Assembly: GCA_047974375.1 (NCBI GenBank)
Contig: JBKECF010000006.1
Location: 62,001 to 126,000, forward strand
Reading direction: 5' to 3'
Source: JBKECF01 sp047974375
GTDB lineage: Bacteria > Bacillota > Clostridia > Lachnospirales > CAMZNU01
Length of the DNA: 64,000 nt
The translations under genes were made by a program, and so were the position numbers. Below the pieces are notes generated by a model. The model was not told where the DNA came from, did not search any database, and saw only the letters and a program-made list of their open reading frames with translations. Shown piece by piece: positions 17,484 to 26,853 of this stretch (positions are counted from its first letter, which is position 1; each line of letters begins with the position of its first letter).

Positions 17484-18359
17484 ATGGGTGGTTTTTTTGA
17501 TTTGGACGGTCCTTTCCAAAAATATGGTGGATTAGTAGCCGATATAATTATTTTAAGTTTATTATGGACGATTTTTTCTATACCTATATTTACAATAGGC
17601 GCAGCAACAACATCTCTTTTTTACGTAATGACTAAACGAGCAAACAATAGAGATGAATATATGTTTATGCCATTTGTAAAGAACTTTAAAAATAATTTTT
17701 TGCAAGGTACTATTTTATTTTTTATATTTGCTTTTGCATATCTAGTGCTTACAATAAACATTCAGGTTTTAGGCAAAGGTGTATTAAATTTACCTCCTAT
17801 ATTAGGACAAATTTTTTTTATAGCACAATTTTCTATTTTATTGGAAGTTTTTATAGTTGGCCTTTATATATTTCCGGTATTATCTAGATTTCATTTAAAA
17901 ACTAAAGATGTTATTAAAACATCATTTTTTTTAGCAAACAAACACATTTTAAGTACAATACAAGTAGTGGCGATTATAATTGCAATCGGCTTTTTAATTA
18001 TTAAGGTTCATCCGTTATTTATTGTGCCATCAATGGGTATATATAGTTTTGTTTCATCCCAAGTTTTTGTTAGAGTTTTTAAAAAGTATAAACCCGATAT
18101 GGACGAGTACCCAGAAGACCCAGGGAATACAGATGCTGACAGAAACCACTTAAATAGAAGAATTATTGAAAGTGGTAATTATATACCAGACATAAAAGAT
18201 GTAAGCACTACAACTAAAAATGAAATAAAGAAAGATGTACCAATAATTGAAAATAGTTTAAATATGCAAGGAGATAATAAAACCGAAGATATAGGTGAAT
18301 TATCTAAAGAAAGTGACGATACAGAAGCGGTTGAAAGAATTGACCCAAGGCTTCTATAA
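17484..18359 (+). CDS. YesL-like (DUF624) integral membrane protein
   Basis: It resembles the DUF624 family, often seen near carbohydrate-uptake genes; its biochemical role is unknown. About five membrane helices occupy the first 200 residues, beginning with the family-like stretch KYGGLVADIIILSLLWTI and PIFTIGAATTSLFYV. The last 90 residues form a hydrophilic, acidic, Asp/Glu/Asn-rich tail not typical of the family core. I start at ATG 17484 because AGGAGG is 6 nt upstream; ATG 17481 is also possible. The next gene, thyA, begins 24 nt after the stop. Confidence 0.75.
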   Translation: MGGFFDLDGPFQKYGGLVADIIILSLLWTIFSIPIFTIGAATTSLFYVMTKRANNRDEYMFMPFVKNFKNNFLQGTILFFIFAFAYLVLTINIQVLGKGVLNLPPILGQIFFIAQFSILLEVFIVGLYIFPVLSRFHLKTKDVIKTSFFLANKHILSTIQVVAIIIAIGFLIIKVHPLFIVPSMGIYSFVSSQVFVRVFKKYKPDMDEYPEDPGNTDADRNHLNRRIIESGNYIPDIKDVSTTTKNEIKKDVPIIENSLNMQGDNKTEDIGELSKESDDTEAVERIDPRLL

Positions 18360-18383
18360 GTTAAGTACAAGAAGGGAAAGAAT

Positions 18384-19169
18384 ATGAGTCTTTATGATGA
18401 TAAATATTTAGATATAGTGAATTGCATTTTAAAAAATGGCTATTTCGATGAAAATAGAACAAAAACTAAAACATATAAGTTACCGCATCAAATAATGCAA
18501 TTCGATTTAGAAAAAGAGTTTCCTATACTTACAACAAAAAAGATTGCTTTTAAAACTGCCATAAAAGAATTGTTATGGATATTTCGAGATCAATCAAATA
18601 ATGTTAAAAAACTACACAAAGAAAATGTACATATATGGGACGAGTGGGAAATGGAAGATGGAACTATTGGTACATCATATGGTTATATAGTAAATAAATA
18701 TAAGCAAGTAGATGAGTTGATATACAATTTAAAAAATGAACCCCAAAGCAGGCGAATGATTATAAATTTATGGCAAAATCAATATTTAGAAACAGGCGCC
18801 TTATATCCTTGTTGCTTTATGACAATGTGGGATGTTACAGATGGTAGGTTAAACTGTATGTTAGTTCAGCGAAGTGGCGATATGGGTTTAGGTGTGCCCT
18901 TTAATACTACCCAATATGCCGTTTTGGTGCATTTAATCGCTCAAGTTGCGGGATTAAAAGTAGGATTGTTTACTCATGTAATAAATAATGCACATATTTA
19001 TGAAAATCATGTTGAACCACTAAAAATGCAAAGCAAAAATGAAAGATACGAAGCTCCTAAATTAGAAATAAATAAAGATATAAAGAATTTTTATGACTTT
19101 ACAATAAATGATGTAAATTTAATAGATTATAAATATAATAATAAAATTTCCATGGAGGTAAGTGTTTAA
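18384..19169 (+). CDS. thyA: Thymidylate synthase
   Basis: It makes dTMP from dUMP with methylene-tetrahydrofolate. The 261-residue protein carries the ThyA core: ELLWIFRDQSNNVKKL, IWDEWE, QPQSRRMIINLWQ-like phosphate binding (SRRMI), the catalytic cysteine in LYPCCFMTMWDV (C143, where many enzymes have PPCH), QRSGDMGLGVPFN and HIYENHVEPL. Its TAA overlaps the folA ATG by one base, so the two are coupled. DHFR is needed to recycle the dihydrofolate produced. Confidence 0.96.
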   Translation: MSLYDDKYLDIVNCILKNGYFDENRTKTKTYKLPHQIMQFDLEKEFPILTTKKIAFKTAIKELLWIFRDQSNNVKKLHKENVHIWDEWEMEDGTIGTSYGYIVNKYKQVDELIYNLKNEPQSRRMIINLWQNQYLETGALYPCCFMTMWDVTDGRLNCMLVQRSGDMGLGVPFNTTQYAVLVHLIAQVAGLKVGLFTHVINNAHIYENHVEPLKMQSKNERYEAPKLEINKDIKNFYDFTINDVNLIDYKYNNKISMEVSV

Positions 19170-19654
19170 TGTTAACATCCATAGTGGCTATAGCTGAAAA
19201 TAATGTAATAGGTTGTGATAATAAATTAATATGGCATATACCAGAGGACTTAAAAAGATTTAAAGAAAGAACCTTAAATAAAACTGTTATTGTAGGTAGA
19301 AAAACCTTCGAAAATATGCCGCTACTAAAAAAAAGAAATATTATAGTGGTTACAAGGGATAAAAGATTTACTAGCACAGAGCCTAATGTTAAGGTTAGCG
19401 ATAATTTAATTGAAACTTTGGAGAAATTTAAAAATACGCCAGAAGAGGTCTTTGTTATAGGTGGAGCAGAAGTATATTCTGTGGCTATGAAATATATTAA
19501 TAAACTAGATGTAACCATAGTATTAAAAAGCTATGAAGGGGATACATTTTTTCCAATAATAAATAATGAATTTGAACTAAAGAGTGAAAGTGATATTAAT
19601 GAAAGTAACGGTTTGAAATATAAATTTTTAGAGTACTACAGGTTAGGTGAATGA
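19169..19654 (+). CDS. folA: Dihydrofolate reductase
   Basis: It reduces dihydrofolate with NADPH, completing the thymidylate cycle with ThyA. Signatures are SIVAIAENNVIGCDNKLIWH with the active-site loop, the acidic residue in WHIPEDLKRFKERT, VIVGRKTFENMP and the NADPH loop VFVIGGAEVYSVAM. The length is normal (161 residues). It overlaps thyA by one base and spoIID-like by four (ATGA), so translation is coupled across the three genes. Confidence 0.96.
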   Translation: MLTSIVAIAENNVIGCDNKLIWHIPEDLKRFKERTLNKTVIVGRKTFENMPLLKKRNIIVVTRDKRFTSTEPNVKVSDNLIETLEKFKNTPEEVFVIGGAEVYSVAMKYINKLDVTIVLKSYEGDTFFPIINNEFELKSESDINESNGLKYKFLEYYRLGE

Positions 19655-21192
19655 TGAAAAAAAAATTTATTACTATGTGTTTATTTTTTGTTTTTTTACT
19701 TAGTTCAAATATTTTAGCAGATAGCCAATTTATAAGAGTTGGCCTTGAAAGATACTACGAAAATATGAGCGAAGTTGAAATTGAAAATGAGTCAGTAGAA
19801 TTTGGGTATGGTGATAGCTTTAACAATTTAGGAGAAGTTTCTGGCAATATTACTTTAAAAAAAGTAAATAATGAGTTTTTAGCTATAAATAAAGAATTTA
19901 ATAACTATTCAGGTGTAAATAATTACGTTTTAAGTTTAATAGAAAATGGAATAAATGCTTGTGTAGGAGTTACAAATGCTGGTGGATATTATGCTGTAGG
20001 ATATAGTGCTGATTTAAATAATAGTGGTTACGAAACTATAAATATTTCAATGGAAAGTTCTTTATCGGCTCTGTATAAGGGTAATAAAATAGAAATATTA
20101 TTTTTAAATAACGGTGGACAAATAAGAGGAATAAATGGAAAGCCAATAAAGCTAGGTGAGGGCTACAAAGTATATAGAGGCAGAGTTGAAGCTAATATAA
20201 AGGATAGTTCTATGACTTTAGTAAATTTACTAACTATGAATGAATATTTATATGGTACAGTTCCTTCGGAAATGCCCAGTGAATGGCCGTTGGAAGCATT
20301 AAAGGCACAAACTTTAGCTGCTAGAACATTTGCTGAAAAAAATTTAAATAAACATATTGAATATGGGTATAACTTATGTGACGATGAACATTGTCAGGTA
20401 TATTTGGGAGTAAATAATGAATCTAATAGCACAAAAGAGGCTATTGATGCAACAAGAGGAGAAAAAATATACTATAATAACGAGCTTATTGATGCAGTTT
20501 ATTCTTCCAGTAGTGGTGGAGCAACTGCAAATTCGGAAGATGTATGGACCAATAAAATACCTTATTTAAAAGAAGTTAAAGATAATTACGACCGAACGGG
20601 AAAAACTTGGTCAAGAAAAATAACTATGGATACCATGGGAAAAATTGTATCATCTAAAGGTAAAGATATAGGGGATGTAAAGAGCGTTACCATTGGCTCG
20701 AAAAGTGATTTAGGTAGAGTAAATGAGTTGATTATTAATGGTTCAAAGGGCGATTATACCCTAACTAAGGAAAATATAAGATATTTTTTTTCCTATGGCA
20801 ATAATACGTCTTTAGAAAGTAGACTTTTTTCTATTACATCAAATGGTACTGTTACTAATAAGATAAGTACAGAAGAAAATTATAGTGTATATGTGCAAGG
20901 GTTGGAAAAGCCTGTAAGTGATGTATTAAATTATTATGTACAAGGAGATAAAGGAAAGTCTAAGGCGGAGTATAAGATTTATGTAAAGGGTAAAAATGAT
21001 ATAAAACTTTATGGTGAAGGTCAGTCGACTATTGAAGAAATACATGTATCTGGAGACGAAATATATATAACAGGTACAGGTTGGGGCCATGGAGTTGGGT
21101 TAAGTCAACATGGTGCCTATGGCATGGCTGTAGATGGATACAGCTATAAAGATATATTAAAGCATTACTTTACAGGAGTTAGTATAAGGTAG
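19651..21192 (+). CDS. SpoIID/LytB-domain protein (lytic transglycosylase type)
   Basis: SpoIID-family proteins degrade peptidoglycan during engulfment or other wall remodelling. A signal peptide covers residues 1-23 (ends NILADS). The SpoIID domain has VPSEMPSEWPLEALKAQT, AARTFA, CQVYLGV and the C-terminal GTGWGHGVGLSQHGAYGMA. The 513 residues are longer than B. subtilis SpoIID, with extra N-terminal and mid-region sequence. It could be sporulation SpoIID or a vegetative relative; no spoIIR/spoIIQ neighbour settles this. Its start overlaps the folA stop. Confidence 0.88.
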   Translation: MMKKKFITMCLFFVFLLSSNILADSQFIRVGLERYYENMSEVEIENESVEFGYGDSFNNLGEVSGNITLKKVNNEFLAINKEFNNYSGVNNYVLSLIENGINACVGVTNAGGYYAVGYSADLNNSGYETINISMESSLSALYKGNKIEILFLNNGGQIRGINGKPIKLGEGYKVYRGRVEANIKDSSMTLVNLLTMNEYLYGTVPSEMPSEWPLEALKAQTLAARTFAEKNLNKHIEYGYNLCDDEHCQVYLGVNNESNSTKEAIDATRGEKIYYNNELIDAVYSSSSGGATANSEDVWTNKIPYLKEVKDNYDRTGKTWSRKITMDTMGKIVSSKGKDIGDVKSVTIGSKSDLGRVNELIINGSKGDYTLTKENIRYFFSYGNNTSLESRLFSITSNGTVTNKISTEENYSVYVQGLEKPVSDVLNYYVQGDKGKSKAEYKIYVKGKNDIKLYGEGQSTIEEIHVSGDEIYITGTGWGHGVGLSQHGAYGMAVDGYSYKDILKHYFTGVSIR

Positions 21193-21201
21193 GAGCAAAA
21201 T

Positions 21202-22122
21202 ATGAACAATAAATTTAGTTTAAGAAGATTTTTAAAAAATTCATTTACAGCATTTAAAATGAATAAAATAGATATATTGAAGATAGTGTTAATGTATGCA
21301 ATTATTGGATTTGCGGCAAATATGGTGCTGTTTAGTTTGCCTTCTGGGTCTTTTAGCAACTTAATAAATATATTAATGACATTGCTCATTTTTGTGCCAC
21401 TGAATTATGGTGTGTCTAAGTATTTTTTATTTAGGTATATGGATAAAGATATTAATGCTGGCAATTTACTGGATTTTTATAAAGATAGTAAAAAATCAAC
21501 ATTTTTACTTATATTTGTTCTTAAAACAATAATTCTTACAATTACTGGAATTATAGCACTTTTGTTATATGCACAAATAATTGTAATTTATGCAAGTACA
21601 ATGAATTTAGGCAAAGATTTTTTAACTTTTCTTTTAAATATAGTAACATTAACACCAACGGACTCTAGTCTAGTGAGGGAATTATTTAGTATTTTAATTA
21701 TTACTGGCATTTTTTTCTTTTTATACAGCATTTTATTTTTTATACTTCAAATCAGACTAGATATGTCAGACTATTTATATTTTGAAGATAGTGAAAAATT
21801 ATCATGTATTGAATATATTAAAAAAAGTTTTAAAATTTCTAAAGGCAAGTTTAAAAATATATTATCACTTTACTTCCTTAATTTTTTTGTAGCTATACTC
21901 CTTGGAATCGTAATATGTATATTTATTGCGATATTGAGTATTTCAGGGGAAGGCGTAGGTGCTTTGTTTACTATAGGCTCTATGAGTGTTATTAGCACAA
22001 TTTTCGCATCGTTTTTTTTAGTATTTTTTGGGCTATTAAAAGCTGCTGTTTATGATAATTTCAGAGGTGAAATTATTGATAGTAATGTAGAATATTTAGA
22101 GCCACCCAGAGAAGAAATATAA
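21202..22122 (+). CDS. Multi-pass membrane protein, DUF975-like
   Basis: About six membrane helices span the 306 residues. The pattern of an initial basic segment (LRRFLKNSFTAFK), then helices, a middle soluble YLYFEDSEKLSCIEYIKKSFKISKGK segment and two or three closing helices resembles DUF975 proteins. Their function is not established. It lies 9 nt after spoIID-like and 31 nt before glmU on the same strand, so it is likely cotranscribed. Confidence 0.6.
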   Translation: MNNKFSLRRFLKNSFTAFKMNKIDILKIVLMYAIIGFAANMVLFSLPSGSFSNLINILMTLLIFVPLNYGVSKYFLFRYMDKDINAGNLLDFYKDSKKSTFLLIFVLKTIILTITGIIALLLYAQIIVIYASTMNLGKDFLTFLLNIVTLTPTDSSLVRELFSILIITGIFFFLYSILFFILQIRLDMSDYLYFEDSEKLSCIEYIKKSFKISKGKFKNILSLYFLNFFVAILLGIVICIFIAILSISGEGVGALFTIGSMSVISTIFASFFLVFFGLLKAAVYDNFRGEIIDSNVEYLEPPREEI

Positions 22123-22153
22123 TATTAAAAATGTAATTTAAAGGAGATTAATT

Positions 22154-23494
22154 ATGAAAACTGTAATTTTAGCAGCTGGTCAAGGTACTAGAATGAATTC
22201 TAATATACCAAAGGTACTTCATAAGATAAATAATAAACACTTAATTGATTATTCCATTGAAATAGGGAATAAGATTGGATCAAGTGAGATAGTAGTTGTA
22301 GTTGGTCATAAACATAATGTTATTAAAGAGGCTTTAAAAGAAAAAAACGTAAAATTTGTGATTCAAGAAGAACAACTAGGCACGGGTCATGCTGTAATGA
22401 TGGCAGAGAAGTATATAAATGATGATGACGTATTAGTATTATTTGGAGATTGTCCACTTATACCTGCTGAAACAATTGAGCATTTTATAAAATACCATAG
22501 GGAAAGCAATAACGATTTATCTTGTATATCATCATTTACAAAAGAACCTAAAGGTTATGGAAGAATTGTTAGGGGAAATAATGCTTTTCTTAAGAATGTA
22601 GAAGAAAAAGATGCGACGGAAGAAGAAAGAAAAATTGAAGAAGTAAATGTCGGTGTATATTTATTTAAATCTGGAATAGCTAACTTAGCTTTAAGTAAAT
22701 TGGGAAACAACAACGCACAAAATGAATATTATATTACTGATACATTAGAGATCGTAAAACAAAATGGAAAAGTTGGGGTTTATACGGATATTAATTTTAA
22801 TAATTTCATGGGGATAAATACAAAAAGCCAGCTAGCTATTGCTAGGAAAATAATGCAAGATAGAATTAATGAAAACTTAATGGATAGTGGAGCAATTATA
22901 ATTGATCCAGCAACTGCATATATTGATGCCACTGTTAAGATAGGAATAGATACGGTTATAGAACCTAATGTTATAATTAAGGGTGATACGGAGATAGGGT
23001 TAAATTGTACAATAGGAGCAAATACAAAAATAACTAATTGTAAAATAGGGGATAATGTTGAAATAAATTCCTCTGTTGCCATAGATTCAAAAATTGGTAA
23101 TGGAACAAAAGTGGGACCTTTTGCCTATATTCGACCTAATTCAAATTTAGGCGAAAATGTAAAAATTGGTGACTTTGTTGAAGTTAAAAATTCAAATATA
23201 GGAAAGAATTCTAAGGCGTCCCACCTCACATATATAGGTGATTCAGATTTAGGCGAAAATATAAATGTAGGTTGCGGCACAATAACTGTAAACTACGATG
23301 GGAAAAATAAAGCAAGAACAGTAATAGGTGATAATTCATTTATTGGGTGTAACAGTAATTTAGTTGCTCCTGTTGAAGTAGAGAAAAATTCCTATGTTGC
23401 CTGTGGAACAACAGTTGTGAAAAATGTACCAGAAAAGTCTCTTGCAATAGGGCGTGTAAGGCAGGAAAATAAAAAAAATTGGATACGAGATTAA
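22154..23494 (+). CDS. glmU: Bifunctional UDP-GlcNAc pyrophosphorylase / glucosamine-1-phosphate acetyltransferase
   Basis: It makes UDP-GlcNAc in two steps. The N-terminal nucleotidyltransferase has LAAGQGTRMNSNIPKVLH and GHAVMMAEKY, VLFGDCPLI. The C-terminal left-handed beta helix starts near residue 245 and contains hexapeptide repeats. The acetyltransferase site is RPNSNLGENVKIGDFVEVKN, with NYDGKNKARTVIGD. The 446 residues are full length. AAAGGAG precedes the ATG. GlmM and GlmS of the same pathway are encoded 7 kb downstream. Confidence 0.97.
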   Translation: MKTVILAAGQGTRMNSNIPKVLHKINNKHLIDYSIEIGNKIGSSEIVVVVGHKHNVIKEALKEKNVKFVIQEEQLGTGHAVMMAEKYINDDDVLVLFGDCPLIPAETIEHFIKYHRESNNDLSCISSFTKEPKGYGRIVRGNNAFLKNVEEKDATEEERKIEEVNVGVYLFKSGIANLALSKLGNNNAQNEYYITDTLEIVKQNGKVGVYTDINFNNFMGINTKSQLAIARKIMQDRINENLMDSGAIIIDPATAYIDATVKIGIDTVIEPNVIIKGDTEIGLNCTIGANTKITNCKIGDNVEINSSVAIDSKIGNGTKVGPFAYIRPNSNLGENVKIGDFVEVKNSNIGKNSKASHLTYIGDSDLGENINVGCGTITVNYDGKNKARTVIGDNSFIGCNSNLVAPVEVEKNSYVACGTTVVKNVPEKSLAIGRVRQENKKNWIRD

Positions 23495-23535
23495 TGTTAA
23501 GTTAACACAAAATATGGAGTAAATGGGGGATTTAG

Positions 23536-24015
23536 TTGAGTAGATTTTTAATTAGAGCTATAACTGTAATCATATTAATAGCAGCGGCTGTTATAATTAT
23601 AGCAGTAGTTTTTGTGAAGGATTTTGAGCCTAATGCAGAAGACTTATTTGATTTACCTGTTATTGTAACTCAAAATACATCAAGTGATACGGGAAAAACT
23701 ACAGAAATTAAAGTAGAGGCATCTTTAGGTGGTTCTAAAAAGTCCTTGGAAGAAGTAAGGGAAATTAATTATCAAGAGATTTTAGAAGATGCTATTTCGG
23801 CAATTGATTACAAAGATGTTGTAGGAGAAGATGGAATTGGCATTATTAAAGAAGAAATAGAAGAAGCTATAAATTTAAAGCTAGAAAAAAATCAAATATC
23901 AGATGTGTATATTTCGGGTATAGATGTTGGAAAGATTAAAGCTGTGGATAATTCAGAGGGTGATAAAGATGCTGCACGAAAAAAACAATTGGAAAGCTAT
24001 TTCGGAAAAAAATAA
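23536..24015 (+). CDS. Membrane-anchored protein of unknown function
   Basis: The 159-residue protein has an N-terminal membrane anchor (residues 7-28, rich in Ile, Val, Ala) and an acidic soluble domain. It uses a TTG start with GGGGGA 8 nt upstream. I do not recognise the family. Its last 47 bases overlap the MazG-like gene, so the two are probably cotranslated. Confidence 0.6.
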   Translation: MSRFLIRAITVIILIAAAVIIIAVVFVKDFEPNAEDLFDLPVIVTQNTSSDTGKTTEIKVEASLGGSKKSLEEVREINYQEILEDAISAIDYKDVVGEDGIGIIKEEIEEAINLKLEKNQISDVYISGIDVGKIKAVDNSEGDKDAARKKQLESYFGKK

Positions 24016-24619
24016 TACTAATTTAGCAGATGTAGAAGAGGTAGTGGAAGAGCTTTTTTCTGATCATGGATGCCAATGGGATAAAAGTCAAACCTTTGAA
24101 ACTTTAAAAAGTGATTTTTTAGAAGAGTTGTATGAATTAATAGAGGCTGTAGATACTAAGGACATTAACAATATTACAGAGGAGATAGGTGATTGCCTGC
24201 TATCTGTATTACTTTATGTAAATGTTGGTGTGTACAATGGTTTATTTAATAAAGAAGAAGTATACAATAAAATTGCAAAAAAGATGATAAATAGACATCC
24301 TCATGTATTTCAGAAGGAGTCAACTTCTACAATAACAAATGTTGACCATATTTTAGCTCAATGGGAAGAAATAAAAAGAAATGAGAAGGAATATACCGTA
24401 GAAGATGAAATAAAGAGAATTCCAAATTCATATCCAGCTTTGCTAAAGGCTGATAAAATTAATAAAAAAAGAAAATTGCAGCTAGAAGATTATAGAGAGA
24501 GTTTATTAGAAATAGAAGAGGATTTTGCAAAGGCATATATGTATTTAAGTCAAATGGCAAGTAGTAAAGGTTTTTCAAGCGAAGTTTTACTGCAAAAATT
24601 TTTAAATAATATAAGGTGA
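23969..24619 (+). CDS. MazG-like nucleoside triphosphate pyrophosphohydrolase
   Basis: MazG enzymes hydrolyse NTPs to NMP and PPi. The all-alpha catalytic core shows FLEELYELIEAVD (metal-binding acidic EExxE-like set) and EEIGDCLLSVLLYVN, followed by KMINRHPHVF as in YabN/MazG. The first ATG at 23924 lacks a ribosome site. ATG 23969 has GAGGGTG upstream and I use that. The C-terminal half is shorter than E. coli MazG, suggesting one active domain. Confidence 0.85.
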   Translation: MLHEKNNWKAISEKNNTNLADVEEVVEELFSDHGCQWDKSQTFETLKSDFLEELYELIEAVDTKDINNITEEIGDCLLSVLLYVNVGVYNGLFNKEEVYNKIAKKMINRHPHVFQKESTSTITNVDHILAQWEEIKRNEKEYTVEDEIKRIPNSYPALLKADKINKKRKLQLEDYRESLLEIEEDFAKAYMYLSQMASSKGFSSEVLLQKFLNNIR

Positions 24620-24661
24620 TAATTATATTTAAGAATACTTGAGAATAGGAAGTGATTTTGC

Positions 24662-25165
24662 ATGAATGAAATTTATAAAAGAAGAAGTATAAGGAAATTT
24701 GCAAACAAAAAAGTTGAAAAAGATAAGATAGATAAACTTTTGCGTGCAGCTATGCAAGCACCATCAGCAGTTAATCAACAATCATGGGAATTTTTAGTAA
24801 TAGAAAATAAAGAAACTTTAGCGAAAATAAGTGAAATGGGACCTTTTTCATCAATGGTTAGAGATTCAGGAGTTACTTTTTTATTAATGGGAAATATGAG
24901 TAGCTTACGTTTTGAGGAACTTTGGCAACAAGATTTAAGTGCCGCAACACAAAATCTTTTACTTGAAGTAGTTACACAAGAATTGGGAGCAGTTTGGGTA
25001 GGAGTACAACCTGTAGAGGCGAGGGTTAAGCATTTAAGAGATATGTTTAATTTACCAGAGCATATAAAACCTTTTGCTTTAGTTGCTGTGGGGTATCCTC
25101 AAGAGGAAGAAAATAAATTCGTAGATAGATATAATGGTGAAAAAGTTCATTTTGAGAAATACTAA
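24662..25165 (+). CDS. Nitroreductase-family FMN oxidoreductase
   Basis: It is an NAD(P)H and FMN-dependent oxidoreductase of 167 residues. Family motifs are IYKRRSIRKFANKKV with the FMN-phosphate arginines, APSAVNQQSWEF, and the later NLLLEVVTQELGAVWVG and VGYPQEE. The native substrate cannot be told from sequence. It begins 42 nt after the MazG-like stop and ends in a terminator. Confidence 0.92.
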   Translation: MNEIYKRRSIRKFANKKVEKDKIDKLLRAAMQAPSAVNQQSWEFLVIENKETLAKISEMGPFSSMVRDSGVTFLLMGNMSSLRFEELWQQDLSAATQNLLLEVVTQELGAVWVGVQPVEARVKHLRDMFNLPEHIKPFALVAVGYPQEEENKFVDRYNGEKVHFEKY

Positions 25166-25206
25166 TAATTTAGTCTGTTTAGTTGACTGCATAAAATAGA
25201 CAAATA

Positions 25207-25273
25207 GAAAATCACTTCAGAATTAATGAGATGCATTTGTAATGTGCATTTTAAATTTTGGAGTGATTTTTCT
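25207..25273 (+). terminator. Terminator after the nitroreductase gene
   Basis: AAAATCACTTC pairs with GGAGTGATTTT, with an inner GATGCA/TGTGCAT hairpin, followed by TTCTTTT. The remaining bases to 25437 hold only the promoter-like TGTTATACT at 25380-25388 for the next gene. Confidence 0.75.
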
Positions 25274-25437
25274 TTTCCTCTTTAGGGTATTTCCTTTGGT
25301 GTTTTAATGAGACAGTATCATAAGCGTTTCACAAGTTGTGATATTTTATTTCATTTTTATAGCTCATTATTTTTATTTATGTTATACTACATAAGATAAT
25401 GCTGAATTTAAAAAAGTTGAGAATGTAAGGAGAATTT

Positions 25438-25908
25438 ATGAACATTGACAAAAGAAAAATTGCTCTTATGTCTAAACTTGCAAGATATGAAAAAAATAAA
25501 TATGACAGCGATAGAGATACAAATAACTATTTTAGGTTTGATTATATTTTCAAAAAGACCATGCCTAATATTGTAATAATGAGTATCATAGTTGCAATAT
25601 GGATACTAGCTATTAACATAGGAGATATATTTACAAACGAAATGTTTTTTGACACCAATGCTCTAACTAGTATATTTGTTAATTCAATTTGGACAATAGT
25701 TTTTATAGACATTATATATTTAGTTGTTTGTTTTTTTGTTTTTAACAGGCAATATGGTGAGAAAAAAGAGCGTTTAGACAGTTATTACAGAGCCTTAGAT
25801 AAAATAAATGGAACACATGAAAAAGACCGTGCAGGAAATAGTTCAGATATGGCATCTCAGAACAGCCATATAGTTAAAGCACCGCCGAGTAAATACGATA
25901 GATATTAG
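25438..25908 (+). CDS. Small two-helix membrane protein of unknown function
   Basis: The 156-residue protein has two hydrophobic segments, about 43-62 and 76-101, and charged ends, with a basic C-terminal tail rich in Ser and Lys. An extended -10 TGTTATACT lies about 50 nt upstream and AAGGAG just before the ATG. It begins the run of genes leading to cdaA, 10 nt before the next membrane protein. No family is recognised. Confidence 0.65.
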   Translation: MNIDKRKIALMSKLARYEKNKYDSDRDTNNYFRFDYIFKKTMPNIVIMSIIVAIWILAINIGDIFTNEMFFDTNALTSIFVNSIWTIVFIDIIYLVVCFFVFNRQYGEKKERLDSYYRALDKINGTHEKDRAGNSSDMASQNSHIVKAPPSKYDRY

Positions 25909-25918
25909 GAGACAAAAG

Positions 25919-26845
25919 ATGGAAGACTTACTGCTAGTAAGAAATATAATAATAAGTTTTTATGGAAAATTTCAAAAAATAATTAACATATTGCTCAAGT
26001 TAGTTTTGGGATTAGTTGTATACAATACTATATTTAAAATTGATATGCATTTAAGTGTTTTTGATGTGGTATTTAACGGGAAATATAGTACAATATGCAT
26101 ATTTGCTTTAGTAATGTTTTTTGTTGTTTTTTCAACGCAAATAAATTTGCTATTAATTGGCATAAGCACTGCTTTAGCCTATAGTAACTTTGTTTTTATA
26201 TCTATTGTATTATTACTTATTTTTATAACTATTTTTGTTGGATACATTAGATTATCCGAACGAGAGGCAATGTTTATTTTATTGACGTATATTGCTTTTA
26301 CTATTAAAATGCCATACATCGTTCCACTAATTGGAGGGTTGTTTTTTTCAGCAACAATTATTTTTCCTATAACAATTGGTACTTATATATGGTATTTAAT
26401 CGGAAATATGCCACAGTTCTGTCTAATGGTGGAATCAGAAGAATACCTTTCTCTCGATATTTTAAATAGGTTTGCATATACATTAGAAAAAATAGTTGGA
26501 GGTACATTAAGCGATACAGCTTTTTTTGCTTCAGCCTTTACGCTTATTTTTATGGCATTAGTTATACAAATAATTAGAATGATAGATATAGATAGACGTG
26601 AGGTAGTTGGCGTACTATCTGCTACTTTAGGTGGGCTCGTGCTTATATTTATAAGTTTTATAATAAATAACATAGGGGCAAATTTAATAGTAAACTTGTT
26701 TATGTGCTTATTATCAGGTGTAATTGCAGTCGCTGTATCAGTTTTAGATAATTTAACAGATATTGAATCAACGGAGCATGTGAAGTTTCAGGATGATGAT
26801 AATATATACTATGTTAAAATTGTTCCTAAAATCAAAGGGGATTAG
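25919..26845 (+). CDS. Polytopic membrane protein linked to the c-di-AMP cyclase locus
   Basis: About seven to nine membrane helices fill residues 15-275, then comes a short acidic cytoplasmic tail with DDNIYYVKIVPKI. I do not recognise an enzyme motif. It lies 8 nt before cdaA on the same strand and is likely cotranscribed with it, so a role with c-di-AMP or wall synthesis is possible but only positional. The 308 residues seem complete. Confidence 0.65.
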   Translation: MEDLLLVRNIIISFYGKFQKIINILLKLVLGLVVYNTIFKIDMHLSVFDVVFNGKYSTICIFALVMFFVVFSTQINLLLIGISTALAYSNFVFISIVLLLIFITIFVGYIRLSEREAMFILLTYIAFTIKMPYIVPLIGGLFFSATIIFPITIGTYIWYLIGNMPQFCLMVESEEYLSLDILNRFAYTLEKIVGGTLSDTAFFASAFTLIFMALVIQIIRMIDIDRREVVGVLSATLGGLVLIFISFIINNIGANLIVNLFMCLLSGVIAVAVSVLDNLTDIESTEHVKFQDDDNIYYVKIVPKIKGD

Positions 26846-26853
26846 GTGATGAA

